Source: an uncultured Ruminococcus sp. | GTDB lineage: Bacteria; Bacillota; Clostridia; Oscillospirales; Ruminococcaceae | Assembly: GCF_946415235.1 (NCBI RefSeq) | Contig: NZ_CAMKRR010000002.1 | Location: 1 to 64,000, forward strand | Length of the DNA: 64,000 nucleotides | Direction: 5' to 3' | Shown: piece by piece, positions 20,134 through 29,110 of the stretch | Layout of the letters: each line of letters opens with the position of its first letter | How positions within the stretch are numbered: position 1 is the first letter of the stretch | Notes under the pieces: generated by a model | Told to the model about the DNA's origin: nothing | The model's input: only the letters and a program-made list of their open reading frames with translations | Databases searched by the model: none | Program-made: the position numbers and the translations under genes

Positions 20134-21902
20134 TGAAGGCTTCAAAAATTTTATCGGCAGTTGTTTCGGCAGCTATGCTCGGTACTTATGCAGGAACAAC
20201 AGCATTTGCGGCAGATGACAAGACAGAAAAGACATTCAAATACGTAGCGCTGGGCGACAGTATCGCAGCAGGCTTCGGACTTGCAGGCGGCGAGCTTGCA
20301 GACGATCCCGCTCTCGTTATCACTGATGAGCTTCTTGCAAACCCTGTACAGGGCGCATATCCTGCCGTATTCACAGATTATCTCAAAAATCTCGGCGAGG
20401 AGAAGGGCTTCGGCGTAAACGGTACAAACCTTGCCGCTACAGCTTACCGTGCCGAGGATATCGAAAAGGTCATAAAGCTCCCCGGATACAAGGGCGAATT
20501 CGCTACAAATATCCTCGATACCTATGTAGAAGAGGGCAAAAGCGAGGTACTCGTTCCTTATCACGACTATTTTACAAAGTATCTCACCGAGGCTGACCTT
20601 GTAAGCATACAGCTCGGCGGAAACGATATCGTTATGAGCGTTATACCTGATATGGTATACGGCGAAAATCCCGTACTCAAGGCAGCAGGCACCTCTCTTA
20701 TGCTGACACTGTTCGGCAGAGATCCTGAGATTGCTATCGGCGCAGGACTGCTCATACTTCAGGAGAACAAGGACAATATCACTGCCGACGATTTCATTGA
20801 GGCTGCAAGCTTCATGTACAATGTAAGCCAGAACGCAGATGCTCTCGTTGACGAGTCGGCAAAACACGTAAAGGACGTTGTCAAGGCTGTTCAGGAGGTC
20901 AACGGCGGCGCAGATATAGCTCTCGTAGGTATGTTCAACCCCTACCGCACAGAAGAGAGCTCCGAAGCTATGAAGGAAGATATCTTTGAGGTGCTCGGCA
21001 ATATATATACAGCTGCTGCAAAGTTATCAGCCGCAAATGAGAATGAGCTCACAATAAGCGGAAAGCCTTCCGTGAACTATATAAATATGCTCAGCGATAA
21101 GGTAGACGAGATAACAGAACTTAAGGAAGTAATGGATAAATACAGCGACGATGCAGAGCTTGAAGAGCTTCTTGCACTTGTCGGAGAATATGACGATATG
21201 AGCGAGGTCGAGGAGCTCATGGAGCTTGTTGAAGCTGCCGGCGGAGACCCTGCAAAGGAAGATGTCCTTGCTCTCATGATAAAGTACGATGATATCAGCG
21301 AGCTCCAGTCAGTTATCAACATAGTTAAGAACTACGACGACGTTTCAGAGCTCACAGAGCTCATGGCTGTTATGGCAAAGTACCGTACAGCAAGTGATAC
21401 AGATACAGCAAAGGCTATGGCAGAGGAGATCGCCGCACCTATCGCTCTGCAGATCGCAGGCAGGAACGTAGATCCTCAGATGAAGCGCCTCAACGAGGAG
21501 CTTCAGGTCATCGCAGAGGAAACAGGCGCTGTTTACGTTGATGTATACGACATCTCTCCCGAGGACGATTTCGACCCCCATCCGAATGCAAACGGTCATA
21601 AGGAGATCGCAGGCATACTCTATGACAACCTTTCGGGTCTTGTAGCAGAAAGAGCAGCAGGCGAGCCTCAGGTCCAGGATCCCGATGATAACAATGAGCC
21701 AGCTGACACAAGAATACTCGGCGATGTTGACGGCAGCGGTGCTATCGACTCAGACGATATCCTTTATGTTGCAGCTCACGTATTCGGTCTCAGACCCCTT
21801 ACAGAAGATGAAGCAAAGTATGCTGACATTGACGGCAGCGGCAGCATCGATCTTATGGACGCACTTATCCTTGCAACATACATCAATCTGTTCAGCTTCT
21901 GA
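20133..21902 (+). CDS. Secreted SGNH/GDSL esterase with C-terminal dockerin
   Basis: YVALGDSIAAGFG, QLGGNDIV, DDFDPHPNANGHKEIA; C-term GDVDGSGAIDSDDILYVAAHVFG...ADIDGSGSIDLMDALILATYI; start overlaps the preceding stop (TAATG). Confidence 0.88.
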   Translation: MKASKILSAVVSAAMLGTYAGTTAFAADDKTEKTFKYVALGDSIAAGFGLAGGELADDPALVITDELLANPVQGAYPAVFTDYLKNLGEEKGFGVNGTNLAATAYRAEDIEKVIKLPGYKGEFATNILDTYVEEGKSEVLVPYHDYFTKYLTEADLVSIQLGGNDIVMSVIPDMVYGENPVLKAAGTSLMLTLFGRDPEIAIGAGLLILQENKDNITADDFIEAASFMYNVSQNADALVDESAKHVKDVVKAVQEVNGGADIALVGMFNPYRTEESSEAMKEDIFEVLGNIYTAAAKLSAANENELTISGKPSVNYINMLSDKVDEITELKEVMDKYSDDAELEELLALVGEYDDMSEVEELMELVEAAGGDPAKEDVLALMIKYDDISELQSVINIVKNYDDVSELTELMAVMAKYRTASDTDTAKAMAEEIAAPIALQIAGRNVDPQMKRLNEELQVIAEETGAVYVDVYDISPEDDFDPHPNANGHKEIAGILYDNLSGLVAERAAGEPQVQDPDDNNEPADTRILGDVDGSGAIDSDDILYVAAHVFGLRPLTEDEAKYADIDGSGSIDLMDALILATYINLFSF

Positions 21903-21955
21903 GCCGTAAAGCACTCAGTGTGAGAGCTGCTGAAACGGTGACAGCAATAACAAAT

Positions 21956-21986
21956 AAGGGACTTTCCGAAAAACGGAAAGTCCCTT
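21956..21986. terminator. Bidirectional terminator between convergent genes
   Basis: AAGGGACTTTCCG-AAAAA-CGGAAAGTCCCTT. Confidence 0.8.
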
Positions 21987-22007
21987 TTGATTTATGTGTG
22001 AACCGAA

Positions 22008-23192
22008 TTACTTATATGTGCGGGGGGCTGCTTTTATGTTTCCTGAGGCGCGTACATATGCGAATTCAAGCAGGCCTATGTTAAGAGCTGCGAAAAACGC
22101 GAGATACAGCGGCATTATCCATATTCCGACAGCCTGCTGCATATGTCCGAATACCATCGGCATGAAGGTGCTTCCTATGTATGCGGAAGCCATTTGCAGA
22201 CCTATGACTGCCGCGCTGTTTTTCCTGCCGAAGTTTTCGGGAGCCATGTGCTGTATGGCAGGATATACAGGTCCCATTCCCACACCTGTTATTACAAAGC
22301 CCGCCGCCGCAGGTATGAAGCTATCAAAGGGCAGAAGTATCAGCAGTATACCGACTGCTTCAACAGCTATTCCGATGCGTATGAGGAGCTTGTCCCCGAG
22401 CCTGTTGGATACGAAAGCGGATATCAGCCTTCCCAGCATAAGTCCGCCGAATATGAGCGAGCCGAATGCCGCAGCGGTCTCGGCTGATATGGTTTTTGTC
22501 CCGATAAAATAACTGGAAGTCCATAGAAAGCAGGTCGCTTCTCCCGAGCAGTACGCAAAAAAGGCTATGAGTGTGGGGATAACTCCGCGTATTTTCAGAG
22601 CTTCCCTTATGCCTGCGCCGTCGTGCTCAGACTCGTCGTCGGCAGAGGCGTTTTTCTTCCACAGCGGCACCGAAAGCAGACATACCAGCATTATACCCGA
22701 CTGTATATAAGCTGTTTGGCGGTAGCCCTCGTTCCAGTGAGCCTTTGCAAGGGCAAGAGACATAATATACGGACTTATCATTGCTCCCACGCCGTAGAAG
22801 CAGTGCAGGAAATTCATCACCGATGAGGAATAGTGCTTTGCAACGTAGTTATTCAGCGCCGAGTCCACAGAGCCTGCTCCGAATCCGTAGGGTACTGCGA
22901 AAATAAACAGCGCATAGTAGCTCTTTGCACAGGAAAAGCCCACAAGTCCCACAACGGTCAGAAGTATCGAGAATATCACTATCCACTGCGTCCGTATCCT
23001 TTTTATTATTGTCGGAGCGATAAGCGCGGATATTATGGTCATGAACGAAATAGACATCGAAACATATCCTGCATACGAGGACGGCACTCCGAAGTCCGTC
23101 TGCATTGTCGGCCAGCCCGAACCGAGAAGCGAATCGGGAAGCCCGAGACTGATAAATGCGAGGTATATCACCGCAAGAAGCATTGAACCCAT
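22008..23192 (-). CDS. MFS transporter
   Basis: 12-TM pattern; LGLPDSLLGSGWPTMQTDFGVPSSYAGYVSM. Confidence 0.85.
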   Translation of the reverse strand: MGSMLLAVIYLAFISLGLPDSLLGSGWPTMQTDFGVPSSYAGYVSMSISFMTIISALIAPTIIKRIRTQWIVIFSILLTVVGLVGFSCAKSYYALFIFAVPYGFGAGSVDSALNNYVAKHYSSSVMNFLHCFYGVGAMISPYIMSLALAKAHWNEGYRQTAYIQSGIMLVCLLSVPLWKKNASADDESEHDGAGIREALKIRGVIPTLIAFFAYCSGEATCFLWTSSYFIGTKTISAETAAAFGSLIFGGLMLGRLISAFVSNRLGDKLLIRIGIAVEAVGILLILLPFDSFIPAAAGFVITGVGMGPVYPAIQHMAPENFGRKNSAAVIGLQMASAYIGSTFMPMVFGHMQQAVGIWIMPLYLAFFAALNIGLLEFAYVRASGNIKAAPRTYK

Positions 23193-23336
23193 TTTTTTCT
23201 CCTATCTGATATTTGATGCTGCGACCTAAAGAATATGATACCATACCCCTTGAAAAAAATCAAGATTTCCGCCCTTTCATGATATATGTTCCAAAGGAAA
23301 AAGCCCGGATATATCCGAGCTTTTTCGTGAGTGCTG

Positions 23337-25001
23337 TTATGCTTTGAATATGAATCTTATGAAGTTATACATGAGGGGTATGACAGTATTTGCGTCGTGA
23401 CCGCCTCCGGGTACGGAAATGTAAATATTCTCCGTGCCGTGCTGAGTAAAGAGGTCGCTGTACTGCTTCGGGAAGTCATTTACCATAGTGTCGTTGGTTC
23501 CGCCTGCGATCATAAGCAGATAAGGCGAATACGGCGGGTCTATCCTCATATCGTCCTTGCTCATTACGCCCGGGTGATCCATGAACTGATCCTTTGTCGG
23601 GAATATTCCGGGGGCAGGTGCTCCGCCGCCTATATATCCCACCTTGTCGCAGCACTTTATGCCTATGTAGAGGGACTCTCTGCCGCCCATTGAAAATCCT
23701 GCCACAGCGGTATTTTCACGTCCTGTCTTTACAGGATAGTGGGACTCGATATAGGGCATAAGGCTGTCGGGAAGATCCTCAACGAAATTGTCGTATCCGG
23801 GAACATCTGCCTGTCCGTTGCCTGTCTGCTGTGCATGGTTAGGGTCGGTGTACTGATTTGTGAAAACGATTATCATAGGCTCGGCTTCGCCGCTCTTGAT
23901 AAGATTTGTAGCGATCTCGCGCACGCCCATACCGTTCATCATTGTGGACTCGTCTCCGCCGTATCCGTGGTTGACATAGAATACAGGGTATTTCTTGCTG
24001 CTGTCATATCCCGGCGGGAGCCATACGTTCGCGCCCTTGTCACGGTTTGCCTTTTTGGAGAAGTACGTGATATGCTCCACCTTGCCCTCTGCATTTTTCA
24101 GAACATTGGACGGAACATTTACCGTGATCTTATCGCGTATGCCTGCCATGTAGTCGCTTGCGCTGACCGTAGTGGTCGTAGTCGTTACGGGAGCCGTGGT
24201 AGTTGTAGTGGTAGTCGTGACTATTGGCTTCGGGAACTCTGTTACCTGTTTGAGTATGAACTTTGAAAGAACTACAAGGTCATTGACTGCAAAGCTGCCG
24301 TCACCGTCAACATCCGCAGCTGTCATGCTGATGACTGCTGACGGGTCTGCCGTATAGCTGAGGAGAGCTTTTCTTGCAAAAACAAGATCAAAAGCGTCTA
24401 TTCTTTCATCGCCGTTCAGGTCGCCCTGTATTGCGTTTACAGCGGTCACAGCTCCGACCTGAGTACCTGCCTCTGCTATTATGGCTTCGTCGATGCTGAA
24501 GCTGTCGGTTCCGGATCCTGTCTCAACGTAAAGGACGTATCCCGAACCCTCGGGGAGCTTGTAGTTCGTGTTTGTGAGCAGTACGTATTCGCCTGAGGAA
24601 ACTCCGTCAGCAATGTGGTCATATGCTGTTTTTCCCGAAGCGTCCGTGTACTGCAATGAGAGCATCATATTGCCCGAGCCCGCGATCGCTATGCTGAAGC
24701 TGTATTCCACGCCTGCTCTGAATACAGTATCATCGAGAGTTTTCATAGCGCCGTGCCATGCGCTGCTCCTGCCGGAAACAGCAAGAGCCTGACTGCCCGA
24801 ATAAGCGTTGTCACTCACGGAAACTGCTGCGCCGCCTCTGCCTTCCCAGTTATCCGTACCGTTTTCAAAAGTGTCGTGACAATAGTATACGTCGGGCTCC
24901 AGTGCGAAAGTACTTGTTGTCATCAGCGAAGCCGCAGTTAAGGACACTGCCCCTGCGAGCATACCTGCAAGCACATTTCTGAATGTTCCGATCCTGTTCA
25001 T
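23337..25001 (-). CDS. Secreted CE1-type esterase with N-terminal CBM-like domain and internal dockerin
   Basis: CBM-like YYCHDTFENGTDNWEGRGGAAVSVSDNAYSGSQALAVSGR; dockerin GDLNGDERIDAFDLVFARKALLS...ADVDGDGSFAVNDLVVLSKFIL; Thr linker; VNHGYGGDE...AVAGFSMGGRESLYI. Confidence 0.88.
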   Translation of the reverse strand: MNRIGTFRNVLAGMLAGAVSLTAASLMTTSTFALEPDVYYCHDTFENGTDNWEGRGGAAVSVSDNAYSGSQALAVSGRSSAWHGAMKTLDDTVFRAGVEYSFSIAIAGSGNMMLSLQYTDASGKTAYDHIADGVSSGEYVLLTNTNYKLPEGSGYVLYVETGSGTDSFSIDEAIIAEAGTQVGAVTAVNAIQGDLNGDERIDAFDLVFARKALLSYTADPSAVISMTAADVDGDGSFAVNDLVVLSKFILKQVTEFPKPIVTTTTTTTTAPVTTTTTTVSASDYMAGIRDKITVNVPSNVLKNAEGKVEHITYFSKKANRDKGANVWLPPGYDSSKKYPVFYVNHGYGGDESTMMNGMGVREIATNLIKSGEAEPMIIVFTNQYTDPNHAQQTGNGQADVPGYDNFVEDLPDSLMPYIESHYPVKTGRENTAVAGFSMGGRESLYIGIKCCDKVGYIGGGAPAPGIFPTKDQFMDHPGVMSKDDMRIDPPYSPYLLMIAGGTNDTMVNDFPKQYSDLFTQHGTENIYISVPGGGHDANTVIPLMYNFIRFIFKA

Positions 25002-25127
25002 AGTCTGTTCCTCCTTGATTGTCAATATTTTCTGTGTTTGCGGATAAACGTAAAAAATAATTCTATATCTATAATATAACATCTGAAAAAAATGTTCAAC
25101 TCGTTTTTTGCTGTTTTGGTGGATAAA

Positions 25128-25159
25128 AAAAGGACTTTTCATATATGAAAAGTCCTTTT
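25128..25159. terminator. Hairpin between two minus-strand genes
   Basis: AAAAGGACTTTTCAT-AT-ATGAAAAGTCCTTTT. Confidence 0.7.
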
Positions 25160-25165
25160 ATGCTG

Positions 25166-26443
25166 CTATATCAGATAAATCTTGTTACAGTGATAATCTT
25201 CTCCCAACTCCATTATATATCCCTCACCGCAGATATGATCTTCATCTCCTGCGATCTTATATACGATCCCCAGCTCAGGTATAAGGCAGTATATTTCGTC
25301 ACTTCCGAGGAACACCCTGTTATCCCTTACTCCCATCACAGTACCGAGGGAATTTGTCGAGGAAGAATAATGCTCCATTTTCGTAAGATCATAGGTATCG
25401 AGCTGATATCCGCGGTCAATAATGATACGTTTATCATCTGAATATGCTACATTACCCCATACCTCATTTGAAGTAAAGGTGTAATTATCCGTATTTAAAA
25501 GCAGCGATGAGTTAGCAAACTCGCCGAGACTTAAACTGCCCGAATCAAGCTCATCCCTGATCGAATAGCTTACTCCCGCATCATCCTCGACAAACCTGTC
25601 TTTTTCACTGTCATAGGTATAGTGATCGGTCAGCGTATCGGTCGTCATTGTTGACAGATTAACACATATCGAATTGTCATAATCACGGTATAAATGGATC
25701 ATCTTATCAGTTTCGTTCTCGAAAACCGTTCTTTCATTTAAGGTATCAAGGTCAATGGCATTCACATATTTGTTTTTTCCGTTCTCCCATTTATAAAAAA
25801 ATGTATTATCATCTACGAGCATTTCACCGCAGATCCTGTTTATATCATCAGTTGACCAGCTGTATACCTCTTCAGGCTTTTTGCTTGCGATATTATACCT
25901 GAATATGGACCATTCATAGTAAAACGGCATTATTTCGGCACTGTAATCGACCACAAGGTACAGATCATCACCGCTGCGGCTGACAAATCCCACTCTGCCT
26001 TTTTCGGGCATATCCTTATGATTCTCCTCGGCTAAAGAATATTCGCTGTTATACAGCGAATCACCATATTCTCCCGTATTGCACAGAGGTATCTTGGCTC
26101 CGAGGTCAAGCTTGCTGAGGTCGATACATTCCAGCTCATAGGGGAACTCCTTATCGGAATATGTCAGCTTGACGTCGATCTTTCTGAAATCGCTGTCCTT
26201 ATAATTTCTGTACTCCGCAGAAGTGCTCTCTTTTGCCGTGGTTTTTTCCTCTTTTTTTCCGTCAGCTGTGGTCTTTTCGGTCTTTGAAGCGCTTTCCGTC
26301 TTTTTTTCGGCGTTCTCTTCCGAGGATACGGTTGTTACGATATCCGATCTTTTTGCGTCTTTTTCTTTATTGTCTTTTTTGCTGCACGAGCAGCAGCCTG
26401 CCGCGATCAGCAAAGCCGATGCGATACTTATTGCCTTCTTCAT
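25166..26443 (-). CDS. Lipoprotein of unknown function
   Basis: Lipobox LLIAAGCCSC, acidic/Thr linker, then beta-propeller-like repeats. Confidence 0.7.
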   Translation of the reverse strand: MKKAISIASALLIAAGCCSCSKKDNKEKDAKRSDIVTTVSSEENAEKKTESASKTEKTTADGKKEEKTTAKESTSAEYRNYKDSDFRKIDVKLTYSDKEFPYELECIDLSKLDLGAKIPLCNTGEYGDSLYNSEYSLAEENHKDMPEKGRVGFVSRSGDDLYLVVDYSAEIMPFYYEWSIFRYNIASKKPEEVYSWSTDDINRICGEMLVDDNTFFYKWENGKNKYVNAIDLDTLNERTVFENETDKMIHLYRDYDNSICVNLSTMTTDTLTDHYTYDSEKDRFVEDDAGVSYSIRDELDSGSLSLGEFANSSLLLNTDNYTFTSNEVWGNVAYSDDKRIIIDRGYQLDTYDLTKMEHYSSSTNSLGTVMGVRDNRVFLGSDEIYCLIPELGIVYKIAGDEDHICGEGYIMELGEDYHCNKIYLI

Positions 26444-26656
26444 TCTTTGCCTCCGTTCTGCGTATAATATATAATGTCTGTGTCTGTTTGAATAAATACT
26501 TTAATTCAATTCTACAATTTTTCCGGTAATATGTCAACCATATCCGCTGAATATAAATGCAGTATGAAATATTAGCAACATTTCCTCAAAAACATTCAAC
26601 ACTATGTGGAATAAAATGTAGATTGTTTGGAATTTCAAGGCAAAATTTGCACAGAT

Positions 26657-26685
26657 TTGCAATAAACAGCAATTTGTGGTATAAT
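26657..26685 (+). promoter_or_regulatory. Promoter for GH95-GH26 operon
   Basis: TTGCAA-N17-TATAAT. Confidence 0.55.
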
Positions 26686-26773
26686 ATTATGATAATCATG
26701 ATAGTGTGTGAAGCTCTGTCACGATGCAACTCCATACGCAGACGACGACTTAATCCAATAGGAGCAATTTAAT

Positions 26774-29092
26774 ATGAGTACTGAAACTTTAATGAAATAT
26801 GATTCTCCAGCAGAAGCTTTTGAAGAAGCTCTCCCTATCGGAAACGGCCGTATCGGTGCAATGATCTACGGTACAGCTTTAAACGAAGCTATCGTCCTCA
26901 ATGAGGACTCTGTCTGGTCGGGCGGTCTCCGCCACAGGATAAATCCCGACGCAAGGGAAGGCTTTGCGGAAGTACGCAGGCTTCTCGCTGAGGGAAAGAC
27001 AGCGGAGGCAGAGAGGACGGCTCTGAACAAAATGCAGGGCGTTACTCCCAATATGAGGCGGTATATGCCCCTTGGCGAGCTGGATATAGCCCTTGAGGCA
27101 GACGGAAAAGCAAGAGAATACTCCCGCAGTCTCGATATCGGCTGCGCCGTTGCAGACGCTTCTTTCTCCGTGAACGGAGTGACATATACAAAGGAATATT
27201 TCGTATCTGCCCCCGACGAGGTGCTTGTGGTGCGTATACACGCTTCCGAGCCTGCTTCCGTTACCCTTTCCTGCGGTATCGGCGGACGGGACGACTGCTA
27301 CGACGACAACCGCCCCTGTGCACATAATATGATACTCTTCAACGGCGGTACGGGCAGCCGTGACGGTATATTCTTTGCCGCCTGTCTGGGAGCTTCCGCA
27401 AAAAACGGCGAGATAAAGACCGTGGGCAGCAGGATATGCGTTAAAAATGCGGACGAGGTAATGCTGGTGCTCTCTGTACGCACAAGCTTCTACAGTCAGA
27501 TGTACGAGGAGTCCGCACAGGTTGACGCGGAAATGGCTCTGCAATGCGATTTTGAGGAGCTCTACTACCGCCATGTCAACGATTACAAGGAGCTTTTCGA
27601 CCGCGTTGAGCTCGCTCTCAACGACAACAGCGGCGAGGATCTCACTCTCCTTACAACTCCCGAGCGCATTGACCGTATAAAGGGCGACGAGCTGGACAAT
27701 ACGGACTGCCGCAGACTTATAAACGACAACAAGCTCATCGAGCTTTACTTCAATTTCGGAAGATATCTCCTGATATCCTCAAGCCGCGCAGGCACTCAGC
27801 CTGCCAATCTTCAGGGAATATGGAATGACCTTATGTCTCCCCCGAATGGCAGCCGCTACGCCCTCAATCTCAATACCGAGATGAGCTACTGGCTTGCGGA
27901 GAACTGCAACCTCTCAGAATGTCATCTCCCTCTTTTCGACCTGCTGGAGCGCGTATGCGGTAACGGCAGAGTCACGGCAAAGGAAATGTACGGCATAAAC
28001 AAGGGCTTTGTATGCCACAGCCATACCGATATATGGGGAGATTCCGCTCCTCAGGGCGAGAGCAGCACCTCAAGCATATGGCCTATGGGCGGTGCATGGC
28101 TGGCTATCCATATTTTCGAGCATTATGAATATACCCTCGACAAGGAGTTCCTTGCCGACAAGTACCATATACTGAAAGAAGCTGCCGAGTTCTTCACCGA
28201 GTATCTCACCGAGGACAGCAAGGGCAGACTTATGACGGGACCCTCCGTATCTCCCGAGAATACCTACATTGACGGGAACGGCGTTCAGGCAAGCATCTGC
28301 ATGGGACCTTCCATGGACTCGCAGATACTTACCGTGCTTTTCTGCTGCGTAATAAAAGCAGCCCATATCCTCGGCAAGGACGCCGCCTTTGCGGAAAAGC
28401 TGAAAGATATGCTCAAAAAGCTCCCTCAGCCGCAGGTGGGCAAGTACGGACAGATAATGGAATGGGCGGAGAATTACAACGAGACCGACATCGGTCATAC
28501 CCGTTTCTCTCAGCTTTTCGCACTCTATCCCGCAGGTCTCATATCACCGCTCAGGACCCCCAAGCTGGCAGACGCCGCAAGAGCGACCCTCGTCCGCAGG
28601 ATAATCCACGGCGGCGGACATACGGGCTACAGCAGTGCATGGGTGACAAATATGTGGGCGAGACTTTTCGACGGAAGAATGGTATACGAAAGTCTCATGT
28701 GCCTGCTTTCACATTATACAAATCCGAATATGACCGAATCCAGACCCGCTTTGCAGCTTGAAGCCAACTTCGGCGGAACTGCTGCTACCGCGGAGGCTCT
28801 CATGCAGAGCTGCGGCGGAGAGATAAATCTCCTGCCTGCGCTCCCCGACGAGTGGAACAACGGTCATGTATGCGGTCTCAGGGCAAAGGGCGGCTTTACA
28901 GCCGATATCTACTGGACTGCCAATAAACTCACACGCGCCGAGATAAGCTCTGAGCTCGGCGGAGAGCTGCGTCTCCGCGCCAACTGCGCCGTAAGCGTTT
29001 CCTGCGACGGAGAGCCTGTTGACCTCCGCACAGAGGACGGTCTTGTCATATTCATGACGCAGCAGGGCAGGACGTATACCATCAAGGCATAG
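26774..29092 (+). CDS. GH95-family glycoside hydrolase, no evident signal peptide
   Basis: YDSPAEAFEEALPIGNGRIGAMIYGTALNEAIVLNEDSVWSGG; LNTEMSYWLAENCNLSE. Confidence 0.9.
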   Translation: MSTETLMKYDSPAEAFEEALPIGNGRIGAMIYGTALNEAIVLNEDSVWSGGLRHRINPDAREGFAEVRRLLAEGKTAEAERTALNKMQGVTPNMRRYMPLGELDIALEADGKAREYSRSLDIGCAVADASFSVNGVTYTKEYFVSAPDEVLVVRIHASEPASVTLSCGIGGRDDCYDDNRPCAHNMILFNGGTGSRDGIFFAACLGASAKNGEIKTVGSRICVKNADEVMLVLSVRTSFYSQMYEESAQVDAEMALQCDFEELYYRHVNDYKELFDRVELALNDNSGEDLTLLTTPERIDRIKGDELDNTDCRRLINDNKLIELYFNFGRYLLISSSRAGTQPANLQGIWNDLMSPPNGSRYALNLNTEMSYWLAENCNLSECHLPLFDLLERVCGNGRVTAKEMYGINKGFVCHSHTDIWGDSAPQGESSTSSIWPMGGAWLAIHIFEHYEYTLDKEFLADKYHILKEAAEFFTEYLTEDSKGRLMTGPSVSPENTYIDGNGVQASICMGPSMDSQILTVLFCCVIKAAHILGKDAAFAEKLKDMLKKLPQPQVGKYGQIMEWAENYNETDIGHTRFSQLFALYPAGLISPLRTPKLADAARATLVRRIIHGGGHTGYSSAWVTNMWARLFDGRMVYESLMCLLSHYTNPNMTESRPALQLEANFGGTAATAEALMQSCGGEINLLPALPDEWNNGHVCGLRAKGGFTADIYWTANKLTRAEISSELGGELRLRANCAVSVSCDGEPVDLRTEDGLVIFMTQQGRTYTIKA

Positions 29093-29110
29093 ATCTCTTG
29101 GGAGGACTAA

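Noticed and set aside
24170-24235. ACC/ACG-rich repetitive stretch that could look like a simple repeat or CRISPR-like array
   Set aside because: It encodes the poly-Thr linker (TTTTTTTTAPVTTTTTT) of the esterase; no regular spacers.
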